Source of the DNA: Tardiphaga sp.
GTDB lineage: Bacteria > Pseudomonadota > Alphaproteobacteria > Rhizobiales > Xanthobacteraceae
Length of the DNA: 17,921 nucleotides
NCBI GenBank assembly: GCA_028290325.1
Contig: JAQGJY010000063.1
Location: 1 to 17,921, forward strand
Reading direction: 5' to 3'
The notes under the pieces were generated by a model. It worked only from the letters and a program-made list of their open reading frames with translations, made no database searches and was not told where the DNA came from. Position 1 is the stretch's first letter. Each line of letters starts with the position of its first letter. Position numbers and translations under genes: made by a program. Shown in pieces: positions 1-5,948 of this stretch.

Positions 1-168
1 TCGGTGACGCCGATCGCGACGTCCTATGTGGCCGAGGGCAAGACCTGCCGCGATTTTCTCGCCAGCTATGTCAACGGCAGTTCGGAAAGCTGGCTGCATG
101 GCGCGGCCTGCCAGAGCGGCCGTGGCGGCTGGGATATCCACACGCTGAAGCCGTGGAATAAAACCTGA
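1..168 (+). CDS. C-terminal end of a surface-antigen-like protein (5' end outside window)
   Basis: An open frame runs from base 1 to a TGA at 166-168, giving the last 55 residues of a protein whose start lies upstream of the window. The fragment contains a cysteine-arginine-aromatic pattern (TCRDFLASY), a glycine-rich turn, a second cysteine (AACQSG) and ends in a tryptophan-containing strand (GGWDIHTLKPW). This is the typical C-terminal pattern of the RT0821/Lpp0805 or 17-kDa surface antigen family, in which 'CR.f' and 'AC....G.W.i' bracket a short beta domain. Members are usually envelope-associated proteins of unknown exact role. The two cysteines could form a disulfide in the periplasm. 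The signal peptide cannot be seen because the N-terminus is missing. It is followed by 108 bases without a gene before the J-domain gene, in which no terminator is obvious. The family assignment rests on a short tail and is moderate. Confidence 0.6.
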   Translation, partial: SVTPIATSYVAEGKTCRDFLASYVNGSSESWLHGAACQSGRGGWDIHTLKPWNKT

Positions 169-276
169 GCCTTAACCAGCCCGGGACAACCCCGTTGCAA
201 AAATGACACGAAGCCCCCAGATGACAGGCGACGCAGGCCTCGCGGCCGCCAATTCATTTGCCTGAAGGAGACACGG

Positions 277-1254
277 ATGCGCGACCCCTATGAGGTCTTG
301 GGGGTGCCGCGAAGCGCAAGCGCGGCTGCCATCAAGAGCGCCTATCGCAAGCTCGCCAAGAAGCATCATCCCGATAACAATAAGGACGATCCGAAGGCCG
401 CCGAGCGGTTTTCCGAGGTCAACTCGGCCAATGAGATCATCGGCGACGAGGACAAGCGCAAGCAGTTCGATCGCGGTGAGATCGACGCCGACGGCAAGCC
501 GAAATTTCAGGGCTTTCCGGGCGGCGGGCGCGGCGGCCCAGGTGGCTTCGAAAGGACCTTTCGCGGCGCCGGCATGGGTGGACCTGGCGGCGCGCAGTTC
601 GGCGGCGCTGGCGCGGGCGGCTTTGAGGACATTCTGAACAGCATGTTCGGCGGCGCGGCGAGTTCTGCCGGCCTGCGCGGCGCGCGGCGCGGCCCTGGCG
701 GCTTCGAATTCGATACATCGAGCATGGGCGCGCCCGAGCTCGACCTCGCCGTGGCCATGACGGTATCGCTCGAGGAGGCCGTGAATGGCACCGAGAAGCG
801 CGTCCGGCTGCCGACCGGCAAGGAATTGAACGTCAAGATCCCGCCGGGAGTGACGTCCGGCCAGCAGATCCGGCTGAAGGGGCAGGGCGAAACCGCGCCC
901 GGCCATCGCCCCGGCGACCTGATGATCACGGTGACGATCGCCAACCATCCGGTGTTCAAGGTCGATGGTCAGGATCTACGCGTCGATCTGCCGATCGCGC
1001 TCTATGAGGCGGTGCTCGGCGGCAAGGTGCGCGTGCCGACGCTGTCGGGCGCGGTCGAATTGTCGATCCCAAAGAACACGTCGAGCGGCCGCACGTTTCG
1101 GCTGAAGGGCAAGGGCCTGCCGAAGGCCGGCGTCAATGGCGACCTGTTCGTCACCACACGCATCATGCTACCCGACGGCAACGACGCCGAGCTGGAGGCG
1201 CTGATGGAAAAATGGCGGGCGGATCACCCATACAATCCGCGCAGCGAGTTGTAA
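277..1254 (+). CDS. J-domain co-chaperone, DnaJ-like without zinc finger (CbpA / type II-like)
   Basis: The 325-residue protein would deliver substrates to DnaK and stimulate its ATPase in the cytoplasm. The J domain occupies residues 1-66, with the catalytic HPD loop at 31-33 and the helix III/IV pattern ending in KRKQFDRGE. A Gly/Phe-rich linker follows at about 78-145. The C-terminal substrate-binding beta domains cover about 150-310, including VSLEEAVNG near 163 and the later YEAVLGG segment. The CxxCxGxG zinc-binding repeats of classical DnaJ are absent, and I see no cysteine in the whole protein, so this is a type II (CbpA/Hsp40-II-like) member rather than housekeeping DnaJ. Length fits CbpA-like proteins (300-330 residues). 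The ATG at 277 is chosen because AAGGAG lies at 265-270, an ideal distance, and the J domain begins immediately. No dnaK or grpE is adjacent. The convergent anti-sigma gene ends 56 bases downstream. Confidence 0.93.
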   Translation: MRDPYEVLGVPRSASAAAIKSAYRKLAKKHHPDNNKDDPKAAERFSEVNSANEIIGDEDKRKQFDRGEIDADGKPKFQGFPGGGRGGPGGFERTFRGAGMGGPGGAQFGGAGAGGFEDILNSMFGGAASSAGLRGARRGPGGFEFDTSSMGAPELDLAVAMTVSLEEAVNGTEKRVRLPTGKELNVKIPPGVTSGQQIRLKGQGETAPGHRPGDLMITVTIANHPVFKVDGQDLRVDLPIALYEAVLGGKVRVPTLSGAVELSIPKNTSSGRTFRLKGKGLPKAGVNGDLFVTTRIMLPDGNDAELEALMEKWRADHPYNPRSEL

Positions 1255-1269
1255 CCTCGCGGCGCGAAG

Positions 1270-1294
1270 CGTCATTGCGCGCGCGGGGATGACG
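1270..1294. repeat. Small inverted repeat, relic of the CGTCATTGCG palindromic element
   Basis: CGTCAT at 1270-1275 is mirrored by ATGACG at 1289-1294 with a GC-rich 13-base loop, between the convergent ends of the J-domain gene and the anti-sigma gene. The left arm continues as CGTCATTGCG, the same core that forms the longer element at 4180-4286, so this looks like a shortened copy. It could also act as a weak bidirectional transcript end, but there is no T run. Confidence 0.45.
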
Positions 1295-1310
1295 TCTGTG
1301 GCGCGCGGCG

Positions 1311-2081
1311 TCACCCGCCGCCCTTCTCGGTCTGATCGTAAACCAGCCGCGCGACCTGATGAAGCCTGTCTTTGTCGGTCGGGCCAGTCAAAACATAGCC
1401 AACGCCGTGATCGGCCCAGAACAACGCGCCATCGGCATTGCGCGAGGCATAGCGCATCTGCGTCGCGTCGGTCGCGGCGCGCGAGGTGAACAGCGTGAAG
1501 CGTTCGCCGCTGGCGCTCTCATACATCAGAAACGCCGCCGGCGCCTGCGGGCCCGGCAACAGCCGGCCGCCGACGAGCTTCAGCCCGGTCCCGTCAAGTT
1601 CGGGCGCCTTCACCTCATAGCCGACGCGCTTGGACAACCATTGCTGCAAATGCGCGCGCTCGTTGCCGGCGACCTCGACGGGATGACGCACTTCGACCAC
1701 ATACAGCCGATGTGCGCCGAGCGCGTCGCCGGTGAAATCGGCGAAGGTCGATGGCGTGATCGCCGCGCCGCGCGCGAGCCAGCCGGCGCCGCCGCCGATC
1801 AGGAACGCCGCCAACGTCGCCGCGATCGCGCTGCCGATCCAGCGTCGCGGCGGCCGCGCCAATCTGTCGATCGACAGCCGCGCCGGCACCGGCTCGTCGG
1901 CGACATTGCCGTAGCGGGCATGCAAGGCGTCACCGATCGCGCGCCATGATTGCAGCCGCGCGGCGTCGTCGGGATGGGTGGCAAGCCAGCGTTCGACGTC
2001 GCCGCGCCGCTCCGCCGGCAATTCGCCGTCGGCATAGGCATGCAGTTCGTCTTCGGTGACGGGAATATCGCGGTCGGTCAT
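1311..2081 (-). CDS. Membrane anti-sigma factor partner of the adjacent ECF sigma factor
   Basis: This 256-residue protein probably holds the upstream-encoded ECF sigma factor at the membrane until a signal releases it. Residues 1-60 resemble the cytoplasmic anti-sigma domain, with the typical start DELHAYADGELP near 11-22. A proline/arginine-rich linker leads to one transmembrane segment at about 81-103 (WIGSAIAATL onwards, then an arginine). The remaining about 150 residues would be periplasmic. The HxxxCxxC zinc motif of redox-sensing anti-sigma factors is missing and the protein has no cysteine at all, so a thiol-based switch is unlikely. The gene lies 22 bases downstream of the sigma gene on the same strand, the usual sigma/anti-sigma order. 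The start ATG is at 2079-2081. In similar alphaproteobacterial proteins the annotation is 'anti-sigma factor' or 'transmembrane transcriptional regulator'. The signal sensed cannot be read from the sequence. Confidence 0.85.
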   Translation of the reverse strand: MTDRDIPVTEDELHAYADGELPAERRGDVERWLATHPDDAARLQSWRAIGDALHARYGNVADEPVPARLSIDRLARPPRRWIGSAIAATLAAFLIGGGAGWLARGAAITPSTFADFTGDALGAHRLYVVEVRHPVEVAGNERAHLQQWLSKRVGYEVKAPELDGTGLKLVGGRLLPGPQAPAAFLMYESASGERFTLFTSRAATDATQMRYASRNADGALFWADHGVGYVLTGPTDKDRLHQVARLVYDQTEKGGG

Positions 2082-2103
2082 TTCGGCAGTCTTTCTTCCA
2101 TCA

Positions 2104-2592
2104 TCACTTCACCGCCCGTAACGGCGCGCGCTGGCCCTCCAGCGCCGCCTTCACATGGGCGCGGGCACGAGCCAGCCGCGACATCACGGTGCCGATCGGC
2201 ACGCTCTGCACTTCGGCGACCTCGCGGTAGCTTAGCCCTTCCAACATCACGAGCAGCAACACCGCGCGCTGCTCGTCCGGCAACGTTGCCAGCGCGCGGG
2301 CGATGTCGCGGCCCTCGGCCTCGGTCCCGGACGCATCCGCGCCGATCTCGACCTGCGAGGTCATCAGCGGCTGACGCGCCAGCGTTCGGCGGCGATTGCG
2401 GTTGAGAGTGGTCAGGATCGTGTAGAGCCAGCTTCGCAGATCGCCCCCGAGGAAAAGTTTTTCGGAACGCAGCGCCCGCACCAGCGTGTCCTGCACCAGA
2501 TCGTCGGCCAGATCGACCTCGCGCGTCAAAGCCCGCGCGTAACGCCGCAGCGCCGGAATCATCGCCTCCATATCGTCGCGAAACGCGCTCAT
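2104..2592 (-). CDS. ECF-type RNA polymerase sigma factor
   Basis: A 162-residue extracytoplasmic-function sigma factor that would direct RNA polymerase to a small stress regulon. Region 2 covers about residues 5-70: the polymerase-binding helix has the classic DDLVQDTLVRAL at 30-41, followed by RSWLYTILTTLNRNRRR, the -10 recognition part. A short variable linker (about 70-95) separates it from region 4 at about 97-152, where LPDEQRAVLLLVMLEGLSY and the helix-turn-helix VPIGTVMSRLARAR (131-144) read the -35 element. Length is standard for a minimal ECF factor, and there is no C-terminal extension. It is the first gene of a two-gene unit with its anti-sigma factor 22 bases downstream, so autoregulation is probable; a weak ECF-like promoter candidate is noted upstream. 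Start ATG at 2590-2592 has only a weak ribosome-binding site. The ECF subgroup is not assigned. Confidence 0.93.
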   Translation of the reverse strand: MSAFRDDMEAMIPALRRYARALTREVDLADDLVQDTLVRALRSEKLFLGGDLRSWLYTILTTLNRNRRRTLARQPLMTSQVEIGADASGTEAEGRDIARALATLPDEQRAVLLLVMLEGLSYREVAEVQSVPIGTVMSRLARARAHVKAALEGQRAPLRAVK

Positions 2593-2636
2593 CGTCGCCC
2601 GATCTCGTGCCGCGAATGCGGTTGCCCGATCACACT

Positions 2637-2661
2637 AACACCCTCATCGGGCTGATATTCC
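2637..2661 (-). promoter_or_regulatory. Candidate ECF-type autoregulatory promoter of the sigma gene
   Basis: On the minus strand GGAAT (2661-2657), a 16-base spacer and TGTT (2640-2637) approximate the general ECF pattern GGAAC-N16/17-CGTT, about 45 bases in front of the sigma ATG. Each hexamer core has one mismatch. A perfect 7-base inverted repeat (GCCCGAT 2624-2630 / ATCGGGC 2646-2652) overlaps it and could be an operator shared with the divergent fabI gene. This is a weak, pattern-only call. Confidence 0.25.
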
Positions 2662-2755
2662 GCGTCAATGGTGGTGAGAGATTGGGGCTATGCCGGGCCG
2701 CTCTGCTGGTGTACCCGAAATGTCCGGTGATCCCGGCTGATGTCGTGAAGTGGAT

Positions 2756-3580
2756 ATGATGATGGTGCAAGCTAACGGCCTGATGCAGGGCAAGCGCGGC
2801 GTGATCCTCGGCGTCGCCAACAATCGTTCGATTGCCTGGGGCATCGCGAAAGCCTGCCGCGCCCAGGGCGCAGAGATTGCGCTGACCTGGCAGGGCGATG
2901 CGCTGAAGAAGCGGGTCGAGCCGCTGGCGCAGGAACTCGGCGGCATCCTGCTCGGCCATTGCGATGTCACCGATCCCTCGACCATCGACGCGGTTTTCGC
3001 CGAACTTGAAAAGCAGTGGGGCAAGATCGATTTCGTCGTTCACGCCATCGCGTTTTCGGACAAGGACCAGCTCGACGGGCGCTATCTCGAAACCACCGCC
3101 GACAATTTTTCCAAGACGATGCTGATCAGCTGCTATTCGCTGACCGCGATCGCGCAGCGCGCCGAGAAGCTGCTCGTCGATGGCGGCTCGATCGTCACGT
3201 TGACCTATTACGGCGCGGAAAAGTGGATGCCGCATTACAACGTCATGGGCGTCGCCAAGGCCGCGCTGGAAGCCAGCGTGCGTTATCTCGCGGCCGACCT
3301 CGGCGAGAAGAACATTCGCGTCAACGCGATATCGGCCGGCCCGATCAAGACGCTGGCGGCATCGGGCATCGGCGACTTCCGCTACATCCTGAAATGGAAC
3401 GAGCTCAATTCGCCGCTGCGCCGCACGGTGACGATCGAGGATGTCGGCGACAGCGCGCTGTATCTGCTGAGCGACATGTCGCGCGGCGTGACGGGCGAAG
3501 TGCATCACGTCGATGCCGGCTATCATGTCGTCGGCATGAAGCGCCCCGATGCGCCGGATATGTCGCTTGGCAAGGACTGA
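2756..3580 (+). CDS. fabI: Enoyl-[acyl-carrier-protein] reductase (NADH), FabI
   Basis: FabI performs the last step of each fatty acid elongation cycle in the cytoplasm, reducing trans-2-enoyl-ACP with NADH; it is the target of triclosan and diazaborines. The N-terminal cofactor loop reads GVANNRSIAWGIA, the FabI version of the Rossmann glycine motif (GVAxxxSIAxGIA). Counting from the upstream GTG, the active site has Y153, Y163 and K170 (TYYGAEKW and HYNVMGVAK), i.e. the Y-x6-K spacing specific to FabI rather than YxxxK of ordinary SDRs. The SAGPIKTLAASGI loop is also typical. Length, about 274 residues, fits. Three consecutive in-frame ATG codons (2756, 2759, 2762) and a GTG at 2750 are possible starts; I chose the first ATG, with only a weak GAAG upstream. 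moaB follows after 12 bases, so they are probably co-transcribed. Alphaproteobacteria often carry a second fabI with fabA-fabB; this copy is not in that context. Confidence 0.95.
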   Translation: MMMVQANGLMQGKRGVILGVANNRSIAWGIAKACRAQGAEIALTWQGDALKKRVEPLAQELGGILLGHCDVTDPSTIDAVFAELEKQWGKIDFVVHAIAFSDKDQLDGRYLETTADNFSKTMLISCYSLTAIAQRAEKLLVDGGSIVTLTYYGAEKWMPHYNVMGVAKAALEASVRYLAADLGEKNIRVNAISAGPIKTLAASGIGDFRYILKWNELNSPLRRTVTIEDVGDSALYLLSDMSRGVTGEVHHVDAGYHVVGMKRPDAPDMSLGKD

Positions 3581-3592
3581 CGGAGGCGCGCG

Positions 3593-4138
3593 ATGACGAC
3601 AACCGACAGGCAGTTCATCCCACTCGGCATCGCCGTGCTGACGATCTCCGACACGCGCGGCCTGGCGGACGACAAATCCGGCACCACGCTGGTCGATCGG
3701 TTGACCGCCGCCGGCCATAGGCTCGCCGCGCGCGACATCGTCACCGACGAGGTCGATGCAATCCGCCGTGTGATCCAGTCATGGATCGCCGACCCCGCCA
3801 TCGATGCGATCATCACGACCGGCGGCACCGGATTCACCGGCCGCGATGTCACGCCGGAAGCGATCGAGCCGTTGTTTGAGAAGCGGATGGACGGTTTTTC
3901 GATCGCGTTTCACATGCTGAGCCACGCAAAAATCGGCATGTCGACGATCCAGAGCCGCGCCACGGCGGGCACGGCCGGCGCGACATTCATCTTTTGCCTG
4001 CCGGGTTCTCCGGGCGCGTGCCGCGACGGCTGGGACGGCATCCTCGCGCATCAGCTCGACTATCGTTCGACGCCGTGCAATTTCGTCGAGATCATGCCGC
4101 GACTGGACGAACATCTCAAGCGCGGCAAGGCGAAGTAA
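3593..4138 (+). CDS. moaB: Molybdenum cofactor biosynthesis protein MoaB (MogA/MoaB family)
   Basis: This 181-residue protein belongs to the MoaB/MogA family that binds molybdopterin and, in MogA-like members, adenylylates it before metal insertion. The ligand-binding loop TTGGTGFTGRDVTPEA at 75-90 is diagnostic, with the catalytic aspartate in GRD. A second conserved loop, CLPGSPGA, lies at 135-142. The N-terminal strand IAVLTISDTR with DKSG at 27-30 is also characteristic. Length matches MoaB (170-185 residues). A strong Shine-Dalgarno GGAGG at 3582-3586 supports the ATG at 3593. The gene sits 12 bases behind fabI; no other cofactor genes are adjacent, so the pairing is probably a transcription convenience. 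Downstream lies a palindromic repeat element and then the convergent MarR/GNAT gene. Whether it acts as MoaB or as the functional MogA cannot be decided from sequence alone. Confidence 0.93.
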   Translation: MTTTDRQFIPLGIAVLTISDTRGLADDKSGTTLVDRLTAAGHRLAARDIVTDEVDAIRRVIQSWIADPAIDAIITTGGTGFTGRDVTPEAIEPLFEKRMDGFSIAFHMLSHAKIGMSTIQSRATAGTAGATFIFCLPGSPGACRDGWDGILAHQLDYRSTPCNFVEIMPRLDEHLKRGKAK

Positions 4139-4179
4139 CAAGGCAACGTCTGGGATAGCCGCAAGGCGATCGCTCAAGG

Positions 4180-4286
4180 CCGTCATTGCGAGCAGTCCAG
4201 TCTATTCGCGCAAATCAAGGCAGCACTGGATTGCTTCGTCGCGGCGATGCCTCGAAGACAACGATCGCTGCTCCCCGCAATGACGG
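4180..4286. repeat. Dispersed palindromic repeat element (CGTCATTGCG type)
   Basis: An exact 11-base inverted repeat, CCGTCATTGCG at 4180-4190 and CGCAATGACGG at 4276-4286, brackets about 107 bases. A nested 6-base pair (TCCAGT 4196-4201 / ACTGGA 4225-4230) and the phrase CTGGATTGCTTCGTCGC lie inside. Elements with these same phrases are scattered in many copies between genes in Bradyrhizobium and relatives. It occupies most of the gap between convergent moaB and the MarR/GNAT gene and could fold in transcripts from both sides. No gene is visible in it. Confidence 0.75.
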
Positions 4287-4297
4287 TTGCCAAGACC

Positions 4298-5227
4298 CTA
4301 TAATTCGAGCTCCCAGGTCTCGCCGATCAGATCCTGTCCGAAGCTGCGGTGCGGTTCGGTCGCGACACATACAAAGCCCGCGTCCTGATAAAGTGTCCGG
4401 GCCGCCACAAGGATGCTCTGCGTCCACAGCGTGATTTTGCGATAGCCGGATTGCCGCGCGAAGCCGATGCATTCCGCCACGAGGCGCCGGCCCAATTTCT
4501 GACCGCGCCCGGTCGGATCGATCAGCAGCAGCCGCAACTTCGCGACGTCGTCCGACTGTCTGACAAGAAAAACCGATCCGACCGGCTTGCCGTCGATGTC
4601 CGCGATCCAGCACCGTTCGCGCGACGCATCGAACGAGCTCAAAAATTCACTCGTGACCTTGGCGACCAGCGCCTCGAACGAGGCGTCGAAACCATACTCC
4701 GCGGCATAAAGCGCGCCGTGGCTTTGCACCACCCAGCCGATATCGCCCGGGCGGGGCTCGCGCAATGTCGCGATCGGCGGCGGGCCGGGGGTGTCGTCGA
4801 GCAACTCGGAAACGACGGTCATCGCGGCCACGACACGTTCGGCGTTGCGAGGTCCGATCTTTCGCAACATGCCGGCAATCTCGTCATAGGACCGTTTCGC
4901 CAGCCGGCCGAACGCGAGCCGCCCTTTGGCGGTCAGCCCGAGATGGAATTGCCGCCGGTCGGCTGCCGAAGGCCTGCGGTTGAGAAGTCCGTTTTCTGAA
5001 AATCCCTGGATGATGCGGCTGAGATAGCCCGCGTCGAGCCCGAGATCGCCCGCCAGCTCTTTGGCCAGCGGCGCATCGCGATGCGCGAGCTCGTACAGCA
5101 CACGCGCCTCGGTCAGCGAATAGGGACTGTCGAGCAACTGCTGTTCAAGCACGCCAAGTCGTCGCGTGTAGAAGCGGTTGAATTGCCTCACGGCTGAAAT
5201 CTGATGGTCGACAACCGTCTGGGTCAT
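4298..5227 (-). CDS. Fused MarR-family transcriptional regulator / GNAT N-acetyltransferase
   Basis: A 309-residue bifunctional protein. Residues about 5-145 form a MarR-type winged helix: the DNA-reading helix is around LAGDLGLDAGYLSRIIQGFSENG (58-80) and the wing follows with RRPSAADRRQFHLGLTAKG (84-102). Residues about 155-309 form a GNAT acetyltransferase domain, with the acetyl-CoA strand and loop at LRLLLIDPTGRGQKLGRRL (231-249). The usual RxxGxG loop reads RGQKLG, so the first loop glycine is lysine. Further GNAT-like segments are IADIDGKPVGSVFLV and ARTLYQDAGFVCV (275-287). This architecture is a known family; its substrates are mostly unknown, and small-molecule or protein acetylation tied to DNA binding is inferred. 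A perfect 14-bp palindrome lies 25 bases upstream of the ATG and is a likely autoregulatory operator. It is preceded on the same strand by the glycosyltransferase-like gene after a 55-base gap. Confidence 0.92.
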   Translation of the reverse strand: MTQTVVDHQISAVRQFNRFYTRRLGVLEQQLLDSPYSLTEARVLYELAHRDAPLAKELAGDLGLDAGYLSRIIQGFSENGLLNRRPSAADRRQFHLGLTAKGRLAFGRLAKRSYDEIAGMLRKIGPRNAERVVAAMTVVSELLDDTPGPPPIATLREPRPGDIGWVVQSHGALYAAEYGFDASFEALVAKVTSEFLSSFDASRERCWIADIDGKPVGSVFLVRQSDDVAKLRLLLIDPTGRGQKLGRRLVAECIGFARQSGYRKITLWTQSILVAARTLYQDAGFVCVATEPHRSFGQDLIGETWELEL

Positions 5228-5252
5228 GGCTCGCCTCGATGCTTGTCATCGT

Positions 5253-5266
5253 CAACTAATTAGTTG
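5253..5266. promoter_or_regulatory. Perfect palindrome CAACTAATTAGTTG, probable MarR operator
   Basis: CAACTAA is followed directly by its reverse complement TTAGTTG, 25 bases before the MarR/GNAT start codon and AT-rich in an otherwise GC-rich region. Size and symmetry are typical for a MarR dimer site, and the position would overlap the promoter, as expected for negative autoregulation. The exact -35/-10 hexamers are not clear; TTGCCA (5278-5273 on the minus strand) is a possible -35. Confidence 0.7.
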
Positions 5267-5282
5267 CCGTTGGCAAGTATCT

Positions 5283-5852
5283 TCACGCGACCACGATGCG
5301 GCTGCGCAGGAGCGTTCGCGACGACCGCCCGAGCCGGCGCAGCAATTTCGATTCCGCGCGCCGCGCGTCGGGCGCGTAGCCGCCAAGCCGATCGTAATGC
5401 TCGCGCGAAATCAGCAGGCCCTGATCGGCCGAAGGCAAGCCGAGCATCCGCGCCACCCAGCGAAGCCGTTCGCGCCAGCTTGTCACGGCATAGGGTGATC
5501 GCGCATAGCGGAAGATGCCCGCGCGCGGACGGCCACTGGTCGAAACGCTCTGAACGAATTGCGTGGTCTCGTCGATCCAGCCGGTATCGAGCACCGCGCC
5601 GGCGGGCACGAACAACAGCCACGACGACCGTGCGCTCGCCGCCCCTGCCGCCAGCGCCGCCGCGCGCGATCCCTCGAACGCGATATAACCGCAGCCGGCG
5701 ATATCGGCGACGCGCGCGATCGTGTCACTGCCGCTGCGATCGACCAGCAGCACCTCCCGAATGACGCCGGCAGCCGCCCCCGGCACCAGCGCCGCCAAAG
5801 TGGCGACGGCCGGTTGCTCCAGACCATCGGTAACAATGATAACGCTCAGCAT
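5283..5852 (-). CDS. Glycosyltransferase family 2-like protein, small and lacking a clear DxD motif
   Basis: The 189-residue product starts with a GT-A type strand, MLSVIIVTDG, followed by EVLLVDRSGSD (33-43), resembling the nucleotide-binding 'vvvDdgStD' of family 2 glycosyltransferases. SRAAALAAGAASARSSWLLFVPAGAVLDTGWI (62-93) matches the 'R..a...Ga..a.g.wllflDaD..l..gwl' segment, but the metal-binding DxD is replaced by PAG. Near the C-terminus LISREHYDRLGGYAP and AESKLLRRLG (166-175) match the typical acceptor/catalytic region. It is shorter than full GT2 enzymes (about 230 or more residues) and probably soluble or peripheral. Loss of DxD means activity is uncertain; a cryptic or non-nucleotide-sugar role is possible. 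It is divergently arranged from the radical SAM gene, sharing a 96-base region with an SOS box, and lies upstream of the MarR/GNAT gene. Confidence 0.7.
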   Translation of the reverse strand: MLSVIIVTDGLEQPAVATLAALVPGAAAGVIREVLLVDRSGSDTIARVADIAGCGYIAFEGSRAAALAAGAASARSSWLLFVPAGAVLDTGWIDETTQFVQSVSTSGRPRAGIFRYARSPYAVTSWRERLRWVARMLGLPSADQGLLISREHYDRLGGYAPDARRAESKLLRRLGRSSRTLLRSRIVVA

Positions 5853-5910
5853 GCGATCTATATAACGGGGTCGACGGCAAACGCACGCGCCAGCATGCGC
5901 ACGCTTTTAT

Positions 5911-5925
5911 GTTCTTGATTTGTTC
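5911..5925 (+). promoter_or_regulatory. LexA (SOS) box GTTC-N7-GTTC upstream of the radical SAM gene
   Basis: GTTCTTGATTTGTTC is an exact match to GTTC-N7-GTTC, the direct-repeat LexA operator established for alphaproteobacteria (rhizobia, Rhodobacter). The second half follows the frequent TTTGTTC form. It ends 23 bases before the ATG at 5949, in the 96-base divergent region, and overlaps the best promoter candidate, the right place for repression by LexA. An 8-of-8 fixed-base match can occur by chance (about one per 65 kb per strand for random sequence), so position and target are the main support. Confidence 0.7.
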
Positions 5926-5942
5926 CTGCGACTCGCTATCTT
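5915..5942 (+). promoter_or_regulatory. Candidate sigma-70 promoter of the radical SAM gene, inside the SOS box
   Basis: TTGATT (5915-5920) and TATCTT (5937-5942) are separated by 16 bases, with four of six bases matching each consensus. The -35 hexamer lies within the LexA box. The predicted transcription start falls at or within a few bases of the ATG at 5949, which would make the mRNA leaderless or nearly so. Confidence 0.4.
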
Positions 5943-5948
5943 GGCGGC

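Noticed and set aside
2630..3718. Minus-strand open frame of 362 codons opposite fabI and moaB
   Set aside because: Antisense shadow of two well-supported genes; no recognisable domain.
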